From Algoriphagus boseongensis (GTDB lineage Bacteria > Bacteroidota > Bacteroidia > Cytophagales > Cyclobacteriaceae), in assembly GCF_004362805.1 (NCBI RefSeq), contig NZ_SNYF01000005.1, forward strand, positions 248,001 through 312,000: a stretch of DNA of 64,000 bases, read 5' to 3'. The position numbers were made by a program, and so were the translations under genes. Position 1 is the first letter of the stretch, and each line of letters starts with the position of its first letter. Below are positions 41,667 through 50,460 of the stretch, piece by piece. Below the pieces are notes generated by a model that saw only the letters and a list, made by a program, of their open reading frames with translations, searched no databases and was not told where the DNA came from.

Positions 41667-42662
41667 TTAGGAAATTACAACCTCGTTTATAAGGGGTTTT
41701 CCTTCTTCAAAGTCTGTGATATTTTTTAGCGTAGTCAAAGCAATTTGCTCCAGAGCTTCTTTGGTCAAAAATGCCTGATGTCCTGTGATCAAGACATTCG
41801 GAAAAGTCATCAAGCGGGAAATCTGTTCATCCTGTAAAATTTCCTCGGATAGGTTTTGAAAAAAAATATGTTCCTCCTGTTCGTACACATCGATTCCTAG
41901 AAATCCGATCTTTTTTGTTTTTAGGGACTTGATGACAGCTTTTGTATCAATTAATCCTCCTCGGCTGGTGTTGATAAGCGCCACGCCCTTTTGCATAAAA
42001 GAGAGGGTTTCGGCATTGATGAGGTGTTTGGTTTCTGGGGTTAGCGGGCAGTGAAGAGAGATGATTTGGCTTTGTGCGAATACTTCCTTAAGCGGCAAAT
42101 AGGTAACACCGATTCTCTTCATTTCCTCATTTTCTACCACGTCATGGGCTAAAATTTTACACCCGAAGCCCTTAGCTATTCTGCAAAATGCCCTGCCAAT
42201 GGCTCCGGTTCCAATTACCCCGACCGTCTTTCCATGAATATTCACTCCTGTCAGTCCTTCCAAAGAGAAGTTATTTTCCCTGACCCGGTTGTAGGCTTTA
42301 TGGGTTTTTCTGGAAAGGGTAAGAATCAAAGCAAACGCGTGTTCGGCGACTGCTTCAGGGCTGTAGGCAGGAACTCGAACCACTTTAATTCCCAATTCTT
42401 TCGCGGCTTTAATATCAACTTGGTTATATCCAGCGCATCTCAAAGCAATTAATTTGATTCCAAGTTTTGCCATTTTATCTAAAATGCCTTTTTGGATATG
42501 ATCATTAACGAATGAGCAGATCACCTCATGTCCTTCGGCCAAAGAGACCGTTCTTGAGTCAAGTTGCACATCTAAAAAGCTAATCTGATGACCAAAATCC
42601 TGTAGGTGATTTTGAAAGCTTTCACGATCGTAGGATTTGGTACTAAAAAAAGCAACTTTCAT
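41667..42662 (-). CDS. 2-hydroxyacid dehydrogenase (D-lactate dehydrogenase type)
   Basis: A 331-residue D-isomer-specific 2-hydroxyacid dehydrogenase. The cofactor motif VIGTGAIGRAFCRIAKG is near 151, ISLHCPLTPETKHLI near 200, and catalytic Arg/Glu/His residues occur in NTSRGGLIDT and LITGHQAFLT. The LdhA-like N-terminus MKVAFFSTKSYDRESF begins at ATG 42662; an in-frame ATG seven codons upstream is less likely. It reduces pyruvate to D-lactate with NADH during fermentation. Single gene. Confidence 0.9.
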   Translation of the reverse strand: MKVAFFSTKSYDRESFQNHLQDFGHQISFLDVQLDSRTVSLAEGHEVICSFVNDHIQKGILDKMAKLGIKLIALRCAGYNQVDIKAAKELGIKVVRVPAYSPEAVAEHAFALILTLSRKTHKAYNRVRENNFSLEGLTGVNIHGKTVGVIGTGAIGRAFCRIAKGFGCKILAHDVVENEEMKRIGVTYLPLKEVFAQSQIISLHCPLTPETKHLINAETLSFMQKGVALINTSRGGLIDTKAVIKSLKTKKIGFLGIDVYEQEEHIFFQNLSEEILQDEQISRLMTFPNVLITGHQAFLTKEALEQIALTTLKNITDFEEGKPLINEVVIS

Positions 42663-42773
42663 GGTATACGAGGTTTTAAGCAAAATTGAAATCTAGATTT
42701 CCCTTTTGCTAAGTTCTATTTTAAATGCTTATTTAAGTTAAGTTTTATCCTAAAAACCAAAACCATCAGCCTT

Positions 42774-43205
42774 ATGAAAAAAGTCTTCTATTTATTGCCT
42801 TTAGTATTTACAATGGCTTGTTCCCAGCCAGATTCAAACACTGAAGCCCAAACTGAAACTCAGACCGAAACCATAATTCAAGAAGTTCCTATGCCAGATT
42901 CTGTACTTAGACACGTTGTCCTTTTTGGTTTTAAAGAAACCTCATCCCCCGAAGATGTTCAAATGATTGTCGATGCTTTCAAAGCTTTACCATCCAAGAT
43001 TTCTGAAATCAAGGGCTTTGAATGGGGAGTAAATTCAAGTCCAGAAGGTTTGAATCAAGGCTTGACTCATGCTTTCACGCTCACCTTTCATTCGGATGCA
43101 GATCGTGATGCATATTTACCTCATCCCGCACACAAAGAATTTGGACAAATTCTAGGACCGCACTTGGATAAGGTGACAGTTTTAGATTATTGGACTAAAG
43201 AATAA
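42774..43205 (+). CDS. Dabb-domain (stress-responsive alpha/beta barrel) lipoprotein
   Basis: A 143-residue protein with lipoprotein signal MKKVFYLLPLVFTMAC (Cys16), a Gln/Thr/Glu-rich linker, then a dimeric alpha/beta barrel domain: VLRHVVLFGFKETSSPED near 45, GFEWGVNSSPEG near 83 and the HPAHKEFG motif near 123. Dabb domains bind small hydrophobic molecules or act as enzymes in secondary metabolism; exported lipoprotein forms are common in Bacteroidota. Function unknown. Its stop is adjacent to the stop of the convergent hypothetical gene. Confidence 0.82.
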   Translation: MKKVFYLLPLVFTMACSQPDSNTEAQTETQTETIIQEVPMPDSVLRHVVLFGFKETSSPEDVQMIVDAFKALPSKISEIKGFEWGVNSSPEGLNQGLTHAFTLTFHSDADRDAYLPHPAHKEFGQILGPHLDKVTVLDYWTKE

Positions 43206-43613
43206 TCACCTGTCGACAGGCAGGGTGCTTCCATCCGATCCAGCACTTTCCTGAATATTGATGACTTCTGTCACCACAAATTCGCTAGTACCTCTCCAAG
43301 GAAGTATGCCGTTGAATTCTTGATAGCGAAGCTCCAGGTGTTTGCCGGAGTTTCGCTCCAAAACAGCAGCAACCTCTGGGTCCACTACACTGAATCTAAA
43401 TTCATTGCTTTGTAAAGCTCCAGAAGTAGGGCTTTGGAAACCTTCTTGGACCATTCTTCCTTCCCAAGTTTTAAAAATCACTCCTTTTTTCACGAAGTAA
43501 TTCAAGCTGCCGGCTTTGACACCTTCGCCGAAAACAAAATAGAATTTCCACCAAAAGAAAATTCCCAATACCAAGACCAAAATTAATCCAGAGGTCCAAA
43601 GAAACTTTTTCAT
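43206..43613 (-). CDS. Hypothetical single-pass membrane protein
   Basis: A 135-residue protein. ATG 43613 gives MKKFLWTSGLILVLVLGIFFWW, a single N-terminal membrane helix; an upstream ATG at 43697 adds an unrelated tail. The remainder (VKAGSLNYFVKKGVIFKTWEG, EFRFSVVDPEVAAVLERNSG) is a small beta-rich domain facing the periplasm. Relatives are conserved in Bacteroidota and sometimes mislabelled 6-phosphogluconate dehydrogenase; none of that enzyme's motifs is present. Function unknown. Confidence 0.75.
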   Translation of the reverse strand: MKKFLWTSGLILVLVLGIFFWWKFYFVFGEGVKAGSLNYFVKKGVIFKTWEGRMVQEGFQSPTSGALQSNEFRFSVVDPEVAAVLERNSGKHLELRYQEFNGILPWRGTSEFVVTEVINIQESAGSDGSTLPVDR

Positions 43614-43711
43614 AAGTATGAGTTTAAGCTTACTAAATATAAAAGCCTTTTGACCAAAATAATAAATAGGAAGAAAAATAAACCCTGAGCACAACAACCT
43701 GTTTTAAAGGA

Positions 43712-44320
43712 ATGCAAGCTTCTCTTTTTCATAGTTCTGGCGAAAATCTCCTTCCTTTTCAAGGGGAAACTATATTTTATCCTGAGTTTCTAGCTAAGCA
43801 ATCAGCAGATCACTATTTCCTAAAGCTCAAAGAAAGTTTGTCTTGGAAACAGGAACCCATCAAGCTATTTGGGAAAACAGTGATGCAGCCTAGGCTGACT
43901 GCTTTGTATGGAAATCCGGATATTCCTTACGGCTATTCAGGGATTGTAATGCGGGCATTTCCTTGGACTCAAGAATTGGAGGATTTGAAAAATCTGGTTG
44001 AAGAAAAAGCGGGTCAGGAATTTACCCATGTGCTTTGCAATTTTTATCGGGATGGTCAGGATAGTATGGGGTGGCATCGAGATAATGAACCAGCTTTAGG
44101 AAAAAATCCTTGTATTGCTTCCCTGACTTTTGGAGCTACGCGAAATTTCCAGCTTAGGCATTACGAGACTAAAGGACATAAACTGGATATTCCACTTTCT
44201 CATGGGAGTTTGCTTTTGATGATAGGGGAAAGTCAACATTACTGGGAGCATCAATTGCCAAAAACCAAAAAAGTATTGGGGGCCAGGATTAATCTTACTT
44301 TCAGAAAAATAAAAAGATAA
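43712..44320 (+). CDS. AlkB-like 2-oxoglutarate/Fe(II) dioxygenase
   Basis: A 202-residue AlkB-type protein. Facial triad WHRDNEP (H and D near 127-129) and a later His in HYWEHQLPK near 175, with the C-terminal Arg pair RINLTFRKIKR that binds 2-oxoglutarate. The nucleotide-recognition lid NFYRDGQDSMGWH precedes the triad. Such proteins reverse N-alkyl damage in DNA or RNA by oxidative demethylation. Stands alone; a nested inverted-repeat element follows its stop. Confidence 0.88.
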   Translation: MQASLFHSSGENLLPFQGETIFYPEFLAKQSADHYFLKLKESLSWKQEPIKLFGKTVMQPRLTALYGNPDIPYGYSGIVMRAFPWTQELEDLKNLVEEKAGQEFTHVLCNFYRDGQDSMGWHRDNEPALGKNPCIASLTFGATRNFQLRHYETKGHKLDIPLSHGSLLLMIGESQHYWEHQLPKTKKVLGARINLTFRKIKR

Positions 44321-44429
44321 AAAAAGGGCTGTCACATTGAGCGAAGTCGAAATGTTTTCCAAAATGCTGGAATCGGCCTTCGACTCCGCTCAGGCTGACT
44401 AAGAAACAATTTTTGAGACAGCCTCTTTT
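44321..44429. repeat. Nested inverted-repeat element (Bacteroidota intergenic repeat, terminator-like)
   Basis: The outer arms GGGCTGTC (44326-44333) and GACAGCCTC enclose inner arms TTGAGCGAAGTCGAA and TTCGACTCCGCTCAG, which are inverted copies with two mismatches. The resulting long cruciform lies between the convergent alkB-like and msr genes. The inner motif looks like a dispersed REP-like family of this phylum; copy number cannot be judged from one window. Confidence 0.65.
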
Positions 44430-44432
44430 CTA

Positions 44433-45539
44433 TTAATCCACTAACCAAAGATAATCTCCATATCCTTGGGCTTCCATTTCCGATTTTGGAATAAACTTCA
44501 TTGCAGCGGAATTCATGCAATACCTGAGATTCGTAGGAGCAGGTCCGTCATAGAATACATGGCCTAAATGACTGTTTCCAAATTTACTTCTAACCTCTAC
44601 TCGAGTCATTCCCAAGGTGCTATCGATAGGTTTATCGATAGCTCTTGCATCAATTGGTTTGACAAAGCTCGGCCATCCTGAACCACTTTCATACTTGTCT
44701 TTGCTGCTGAAGAGCGGTGCGCCAGAAACAATACATACATAGATTCCCTCTTCCTTATTGCCATTGTATTCATTTTGGAAGGCATATTCCGTGGCATCCT
44801 CCATGGTCACCTCATATTGAAGAGGAGTAAGGGTCTTTTTCAGTTCAGGTTTGGCGGGAGCAGTATATTTCTTTTCACTCAATTCCGGCCAGTGGGCTTT
44901 GATGAAAGCATCTCTTCCAGATCCAGTTCTATAAGCATAATATTCCTTTGGATTCTTTTTGTAATAATCCTGGTGGTAATCCTCGGCTGGATAGAAGTTG
45001 GTGTATTTGATAATTGGAGTAGCCACTGGCTTGTTAAATCTTTTGGATTGGTCCAATCTCTTTTTAGACTCCTCTGCTACCTGCTTTTGTTCAGCATCAT
45101 GGTAGAAAATTGCCGATTCGTATTGACTTCCTCGATCATAAAAAGAACCTCCAACATCGGTTGGATCATAGGTTTGCCAGAAAATATCCACCAATTCAGA
45201 ATAGCTGATTACTTCCGGATCGAAGGTGATCTGAACAGACTCTCTGTGGGAAGTTTTTCCTGAGGACACTTCTCCATAGGTTGGATTTTTTTCTTTTCCG
45301 CCTGCATAACCGGACACGACTGAGATCACTCCATCAATTCCTTCAAATGGAGCCTCTACGCACCAAAAACAACCTCCTGCAAAAGTGGCTAGTTGTGTTT
45401 TGGCTGAAAAGGTTTCCACTTTTTCATCCGTAGAAATTACTTCTGATTCGACTGCTTTTTCTGTGGAGGGACTGCTGCAGGCCATCAAAAGGCCTAAAAT
45501 AAAACTCATCATGGGTAGGTGATATTTATAGATTTTCAT
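44433..45539 (-). CDS. msrAB: Fused peptide methionine sulfoxide reductase MsrA-MsrB, lipoprotein
   Basis: A 368-residue fusion using ATG 45539, which gives lipoprotein signal FILGLLMAC (Cys21); the ATG at 45605 would not. MsrA: catalytic Cys57 in [15 protein letters not shown]. Msr[14 protein letters not shown] near 295 and [13 protein letters not shown] near 345 with its catalytic Cys. The zinc-binding CxxC pairs of many MsrB proteins are absent (CIVSGAPLF). It repairs S- and R-methionine sulfoxide in exported proteins, using thioredoxin-like donors. Single gene. Confidence 0.92.
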   Translation of the reverse strand: MKIYKYHLPMMSFILGLLMACSSPSTEKAVESEVISTDEKVETFSAKTQLATFAGGCFWCVEAPFEGIDGVISVVSGYAGGKEKNPTYGEVSSGKTSHRESVQITFDPEVISYSELVDIFWQTYDPTDVGGSFYDRGSQYESAIFYHDAEQKQVAEESKKRLDQSKRFNKPVATPIIKYTNFYPAEDYHQDYYKKNPKEYYAYRTGSGRDAFIKAHWPELSEKKYTAPAKPELKKTLTPLQYEVTMEDATEYAFQNEYNGNKEEGIYVCIVSGAPLFSSKDKYESGSGWPSFVKPIDARAIDKPIDSTLGMTRVEVRSKFGNSHLGHVFYDGPAPTNLRYCMNSAAMKFIPKSEMEAQGYGDYLWLVD

Positions 45540-45732
45540 TTTGTGTGTATTCAAATGCGAGGTGAGTATAATAATTGGTCGGTTTTTTGAAAGAAACAAA
45601 AACATTCCGCTTTCTGTTTGTTTTCGATTCTAAAATCATCTTAAATCTAATTTAGAGTTAAGTACGGGTTGAAGTCAAAACTGGATTGTCGGATAGCTTA
45701 CCATTTTCAGTATTTATCTAAAAACCGCTGAT

Positions 45733-46329
45733 ATGAAATTGAAACTTGTCTTTCTTTCTCTCCTTTTTTTTGGGTCTTTTTCATTCCTGACTCAAGCTCA
45801 GCAAGGTTCCGGTTTTGGGATAAAAGGTGGTTTGAATTACAATACCAGCGGGAAATATTTCAAGGATGCTGAAAATATTTTCACCAAACCTGGGGAAAAT
45901 ATGGGCTATCATTTTGGTGTATTTTACCAACTCACAAGTTTTGATTTAGCACTTCGACCTGAGTTGATTTTCACCAATACTGAATTTGAAACCACCTTGG
46001 GAAAAGTCAATTACCAAAAGTTTGATCTCCCCATTTTGGTAAAAATGAATTTTTTCAAAATCATCAGCTTTCAAGCCGGACCATCCTTTCATTATACGGT
46101 AAAAGAAAAGTTTTCAATTCCTGAAAATTTCCAGCCTACTGATCCATTTGGATTAGGATTTCAATTGGGATTGGGGGTAAACATTGGTCCGGTTGGATTG
46201 GATTTGCGGTTTGAGCGAGAGCTGAATGATCGGAAATTTACTTTTGATAATGTTCTAGGAAAGGAAGATTTCAAAAGTCAGCAATTGATCTTGGGAGCGT
46301 CCTTTAAAATTCCAGGAAAGAAAAAATAA
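45733..46329 (+). CDS. Outer-membrane beta-barrel protein (porin family, PorT-like fold)
   Basis: A 198-residue protein with signal peptide (LVFLSLLFFGSFSFLTQAQ) and a small barrel: FGIKGGLNYNTSGK, GYHFGVFYQL, LRPELIFTNTEF, FDLPILVKMNF, FQLGLGVNIGPVGLDLRFER, LILGASFKI. This is the OMP_b-brl_2 pattern common in Bacteroidota. Role unknown, often structural or transport. Divergent from msrAB and upstream of the PQQ fusion gene, with its own 78-base gap. Confidence 0.82.
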   Translation: MKLKLVFLSLLFFGSFSFLTQAQQGSGFGIKGGLNYNTSGKYFKDAENIFTKPGENMGYHFGVFYQLTSFDLALRPELIFTNTEFETTLGKVNYQKFDLPILVKMNFFKIISFQAGPSFHYTVKEKFSIPENFQPTDPFGLGFQLGLGVNIGPVGLDLRFERELNDRKFTFDNVLGKEDFKSQQLILGASFKIPGKKK

Positions 46330-46407
46330 GACCACCCAGGCAAAAACAATTTCCAACTCCAATCATTTTTCTATCTTGATCGGGTCAAAATCCTGGACAA
46401 GAGATTT

Positions 46408-49068
46408 ATGAAAAAAAATTGGGCATTTGGGTTAATTCTACTTTTATCGATTTGGGGCTGTGCTAAGGATGAGGTTGATCCTTTTGCTACCATTAAGCCT
46501 GAAGAAAGCCGCTTCAACAAAATCACTTTGGTAGAAAAACTCAATGAACCCATGGAGTTGGAGGTTCTGGATAATTTTGACGTCCTTTTTATCGAGCGAG
46601 GAGGAAAGCTCAGAAAATTTGTATCGGAATCTGGTGAAATTGAGGAAATCGGCTTTTTAGATGTTTATGCCCAGAGTGAAGATGGCTTGTTGGGTTTGGC
46701 TAAAGACCCAAAATTCAATGAAAACCAGTGGATTTATTTGTACTACGCTCCGGCAGGCCCAGATTCCATCAACCGCTTGTCCAGATTTACGCTGACGGAT
46801 GGATTATTAGACAAATCCACTGAGAAAATCCTTTTGGAGGTTCCCGTTTTTCGGGGTTGTTGCCATTCCGGTGGTTCTTTGGAATTTGATTCCAAAGGAA
46901 ATCTCTTTTTGAGTTTGGGAGACGATACCACACCTTTTGAATCGTCTAATTACAATCCAATTGATGAAAGAGCCGGAAGACCAGGAAACGTAGATGCTCA
47001 AAAAACATCCGGGAACACCAATGATCTAAGAGGCTCAATTATTCGAATTACCCCAACTGCAGAAGGTGGATATACGATACCTGAAGGAAATCTCTTTCCT
47101 CAGGGAACTCCCAATACCCGTCCCGAAATCTATGTAAAAGGAAATCGAAACCCATTCAGAATTGCCGTGGATCAAAGAAATGGCAATCTTTTCTGGGGAG
47201 AAGTTGGACCTGATGCCTCTGTGGATAGCATGGGACGAGGACCCAAAGGCCATGACGAGTTTAATCTAGCTACTAAGCCTGGCTATTTTGGATGGCCTTA
47301 TTTTGTTGGTAACAATAAGCCTTATTGGAAATTCGATTTTGAGAAAGGGGAAAGTCTTTTTGAGTTTGATCCCAAGGCCCCTAAAAATACTTCTCCAAAT
47401 TCTACAGGATTGGAAATTCTTCCTCCTGCTACCCCTGCTTTGATTTGGTATCCTTACGATGAGTCTGTTGAATTCCCCATGTTGGGAACAGGAGGTAGGA
47501 ATGCCATGGCTGGACCAGTTTATTATCGGGAAGATTATGAAAAGTCCGATGTCCGATTCCCCGGCTATTTCGATGGCAAGGTGTTTTTCTTTGATTGGAT
47601 GCGAAACTGGATTTTCACGGTGAAATTGACCGAGGATTTTCTATACGATACCATGGAGCGGTTTATGCCTTCCACGGTTTTTGATAAACCTGTTGATATG
47701 CAATTCGCGAAAGACGGTTCTCTGTACATTTTGGAATATGGAACCTTTTGGAGTTCCCAGAATGACGATTCAGGAATTTATCGGATAGAATTTGCTGCTG
47801 GAAATAGAAAGCCTCAGGTCAAAGCATCAGCCGATCAATATGCTGGAGCTGCTCCTTTAGCAGTTAATTTCTCTTCCGAAGGAACTGTTGATTTTGACCC
47901 TGAAGATCAATTGACCTACTCTTGGGATTTTGGAAATGGGAAAAAGTCAACCGAGCCAAATCCATCTATGACTTTTGAGCAGGCAGGAACTTATCAGGTT
48001 AAACTATCTGTAGTAGATTCTTCAGGAGAAAAATCAGAAACCAGCTTGGAAATCAAAGTGGGGAATGAAGCTCCGATCGTTGAGCTTGAATGGCAAGGAA
48101 ATCGAAGCTTTTACTTTGGAAAGGAAAGCTTGAATTATGCTGTCAAAGTGAGTGATCGGGAGGATGGAGAAATAGATCCCTCCAAAGTGAGTTTCTCCAT
48201 TGATTATATCGAAGGCGGTTTTGATTTGATTCAAGCAGGCCATCAGCAGGAAGCGCCAATTTCTCCGGGAGAAAATTACATCACCCAAGCCGGTTGCAAA
48301 GCTTGCCACGCCATTGAAAAGGAATCTGTGGGACCGATGTACACGGCAGTTTCGGAGAAATATAAAAATCAAGCAGAGGCCAAGGATTATCTGGTAAATA
48401 AAATTCTCAAAGGTGGGGGAGGTGTATGGGGAGAGCGAATTATGCCCGGACATCCTCAATTGGAACTAGCTCAAGTGGAGTCAATGGTGGAATATATTCT
48501 TTCCCTTGCCAATCCTGATGCTTACAAAACTAAGCTTCCACTGCAGGGAGTTTACACTTTAGATCAGGTTTCCAATCCCGAAGGATATTATCTGGTGCAG
48601 GCTAGCTACTCAGACCTAGGATCAAATGGAATTCCTTCCTTAACAGGTAGAACCTCTTTGACTCTGAGAAATAGTCAAGTCAGAGCGGCTTCTGCAAATG
48701 AACTCAAGGACGTGGCTAAAGCCAATGGGCCTCAATTTCAATTCGTGAGATTTACTGCCAAAGGAGCGTGGATACGATTTGATCAAATCGATCTTTCAGG
48801 AATTAGAGAGATGATTTTGGAAGTGAATCCAGGAAATACGAAGGGGAAAATCTCAATTAGATCAGGAAGTCCAGAAGGTGCAATTTTGGGAGAAACCAAA
48901 GTCTTGACTAAAGAGGATAGACCAAAAAATGCCGATCAGTTTTTCGAAGTGAAGATCAATCTAGTTTCCACTTCAGGGTATCAGGATTTGTATTTTGTAT
49001 TTGAACCTGAATCAGAAGTTTCCATCTGGAATACATTCAACCTAAATACTTTCAAGGTTTTGAGATAA
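46408..49068 (+). CDS. PQQ-dependent sugar dehydrogenase-PKD-cytochrome c-CBM-like fusion lipoprotein
   Basis: An 886-residue multidomain lipoprotein. The signal LILLLSIWGC gives Cys18. Residues about 35-450 are a six-bladed glucose/sorbosone-type dehydrogenase propeller (EDGLLGLAKDPKFNEN, GGSLEFDSKGNLFLSLGD, NRNPFRIAVD, GEVGPDA). A PKD domain follows (about 475-555; LTYSWDFGNGKKSTEPNPS), then a cytochrome c with CKACH near 631 and a Met ligand in RIMPGHPQ, and a beta-rich carbohydrate-binding-like C-terminus. The fused haem could take electrons from the quinoprotein. Substrate unknown. Confidence 0.85.
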   Translation: MKKNWAFGLILLLSIWGCAKDEVDPFATIKPEESRFNKITLVEKLNEPMELEVLDNFDVLFIERGGKLRKFVSESGEIEEIGFLDVYAQSEDGLLGLAKDPKFNENQWIYLYYAPAGPDSINRLSRFTLTDGLLDKSTEKILLEVPVFRGCCHSGGSLEFDSKGNLFLSLGDDTTPFESSNYNPIDERAGRPGNVDAQKTSGNTNDLRGSIIRITPTAEGGYTIPEGNLFPQGTPNTRPEIYVKGNRNPFRIAVDQRNGNLFWGEVGPDASVDSMGRGPKGHDEFNLATKPGYFGWPYFVGNNKPYWKFDFEKGESLFEFDPKAPKNTSPNSTGLEILPPATPALIWYPYDESVEFPMLGTGGRNAMAGPVYYREDYEKSDVRFPGYFDGKVFFFDWMRNWIFTVKLTEDFLYDTMERFMPSTVFDKPVDMQFAKDGSLYILEYGTFWSSQNDDSGIYRIEFAAGNRKPQVKASADQYAGAAPLAVNFSSEGTVDFDPEDQLTYSWDFGNGKKSTEPNPSMTFEQAGTYQVKLSVVDSSGEKSETSLEIKVGNEAPIVELEWQGNRSFYFGKESLNYAVKVSDREDGEIDPSKVSFSIDYIEGGFDLIQAGHQQEAPISPGENYITQAGCKACHAIEKESVGPMYTAVSEKYKNQAEAKDYLVNKILKGGGGVWGERIMPGHPQLELAQVESMVEYILSLANPDAYKTKLPLQGVYTLDQVSNPEGYYLVQASYSDLGSNGIPSLTGRTSLTLRNSQVRAASANELKDVAKANGPQFQFVRFTAKGAWIRFDQIDLSGIREMILEVNPGNTKGKISIRSGSPEGAILGETKVLTKEDRPKNADQFFEVKINLVSTSGYQDLYFVFEPESEVSIWNTFNLNTFKVLR

Positions 49069-49112
49069 CCATTTCCCTGGAAGTTGGTAATTGAAGAAAT
49101 TTTTTTGGAAGT

Positions 49113-49148
49113 AATTCAGCATAGGGATTAAATTCCTTATGCTGAATT
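49113..49148 (+). terminator. Hairpin after the PQQ fusion gene
   Basis: AATTCAGCATA...TATGCTGAATT plus inner GGA/TCC pairs. A strong stem, but only ATTT follows. Confidence 0.65.
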
Positions 49149-49152
49149 ATTT

Positions 49153-49166
49153 ATGATTTAAATCAT
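49153..49166 (+). promoter_or_regulatory. FNR-like palindrome upstream of the 152-residue lipoprotein gene
   Basis: ATGATTTAAATCAT is a perfect 14-bp palindrome resembling TTGAT-N4-ATCAA with outer bases changed. It is 69 bases before the ATG. Regulatory role is only a guess. Confidence 0.3.
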
Positions 49167-49234
49167 ATCCTGTTTTGAAATTTTTCGCAGGCTGATCGCG
49201 TTCTTACTTCAAATCCAATTTAATCCAGAAAACT

Positions 49235-49693
49235 ATGAAATCTCTTTTTAAAACATGTTTAGGCCTTGCTTTGACATTTTTGCTTGTTTTTGCAATTGGC
49301 TGTAACAATGAATCAGATCCCAACTCAAATCAGATTGATGAAATTCAAAATGAAGTGAGTTCCGGACAATGGGTAATCACCAGATTTGAAGACTCAGGGA
49401 AGAATGAGACAAGTAATTTCTCAGGCTTCTTTTTCGTATTCTCTCCATCGGGCACTTTGACGGCAACTAAATCTCCAACTGGTTACACTGGAAATTGGTC
49501 TATTACAGATAGCAATAGCAATGACGATAGTCCTGATGACCTGGAGTTTAATATTTTCTTCAGCTTGACCAATGACTTTGAGGACTTAAATGACGATTGG
49601 GATATTGTTAGTCATTCTTCCTCAAAAATCGAATTGATTGACGTAAGCGGAGGTGGAGGCGGAACTGATTACCTAACTTTTGAAAAAAGATAG
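49235..49693 (+). CDS. Hypothetical lipoprotein (lipocalin-like fold possible)
   Basis: A 152-residue protein with lipoprotein signal LTFLLVFAIGC (Cys23), then SGQWVITRFEDSGKNETSNFSGFFFVFSPSG and GYTGNWSITDSNSN, with a late glycine run (VSGGGGGTDYLTF). Strand-turn patterns and the GxW-like SGQWVIT suggest a small lipocalin-like or META-type barrel as seen in many Bacteroidota lipoproteins. Very acidic central part. Monocistronic. Function unknown. Confidence 0.75.
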   Translation: MKSLFKTCLGLALTFLLVFAIGCNNESDPNSNQIDEIQNEVSSGQWVITRFEDSGKNETSNFSGFFFVFSPSGTLTATKSPTGYTGNWSITDSNSNDDSPDDLEFNIFFSLTNDFEDLNDDWDIVSHSSSKIELIDVSGGGGGTDYLTFEKR

Positions 49694-49722
49694 AGGCTTT
49701 TGACCACAATCAATTCCAACTC

Positions 49723-50460
49723 TTAATGGATTAAAAAACCGAATTGTAGGGTAATCATTGAAGTTTGAGCCCTGTTTTCTTCAAAAGTTATTTGCCCTGC
49801 AGGATTGACCTCAATTGTATTTCTTATCACGTATTTGGTTTTATCTCCATACTGATACATCAGCTTTACAAAAAGTGATCCTCCCAATTCATTCGCTTCC
49901 TTGGGTTTTGCCCGATGATAAAATCCAATTCCCACTCCGTAGGTCAACCCTTCATAATTTGTGGAAAGTAAGGACTCCAAATACTCTTGATCTAGCAAGG
50001 TGTCTACCAAGTCATTGTCGACCCGGGTTTTGGTGTTCATGATTTTCATCCCGATTAGAGCATCTACAAAAGGAATCATCCCAGTTTGCTTATCAGTCAA
50101 AGCTAACCTAAACAAGGGACCTAAAGTGAAGTAATTGAAGGTCGTCTTCAGTTTAGGAAGGAACTGACTTTCTGGAGTTTTTTCAGTACCCAGATTTAAA
50201 TAGTTAAAATCCAGCCCTAAAAGAAGAGGGGAGTACCCTTCTTTTTTTGGATTTAGGAGAAAGTGAAAACCTCCTCCAAAACCCAAGTCTCCTAAAGAGT
50301 TGTCAATTGCATTTTTGAACTCACCAACAGGAATCCCAACCGTCCCTTGCAGACCGATTTGAATCGACTCTCTTTCCTGAGCAGCGCTGTTAAATGCTGT
50401 AATTGAAAGCAATCCAATTCCGATAATTGCTTTCCAAACCCTAGAAAAAATTGATTTCAA
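49723..50460 (-). CDS. Outer-membrane beta-barrel protein
   Basis: A 245-residue exported barrel: signal peptide AIIGIGLLSITAFNSAAQ, then strands IQIGLQGTVGIPVGEF, GGGFHFLLNP, LLLGLDFNYLNLG, FTLGPLFRLAL, YGVGIGFYHRA, LFVKLMYQYGD, ending MITLQFGFLIH. Role unknown. Its start overlaps the stop of the helical-repeat gene by four bases, so the two are cotranscribed and coupled, which suggests a shared job. Confidence 0.82.
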   Translation of the reverse strand: MKSIFSRVWKAIIGIGLLSITAFNSAAQERESIQIGLQGTVGIPVGEFKNAIDNSLGDLGFGGGFHFLLNPKKEGYSPLLLGLDFNYLNLGTEKTPESQFLPKLKTTFNYFTLGPLFRLALTDKQTGMIPFVDALIGMKIMNTKTRVDNDLVDTLLDQEYLESLLSTNYEGLTYGVGIGFYHRAKPKEANELGGSLFVKLMYQYGDKTKYVIRNTIEVNPAGQITFEENRAQTSMITLQFGFLIH

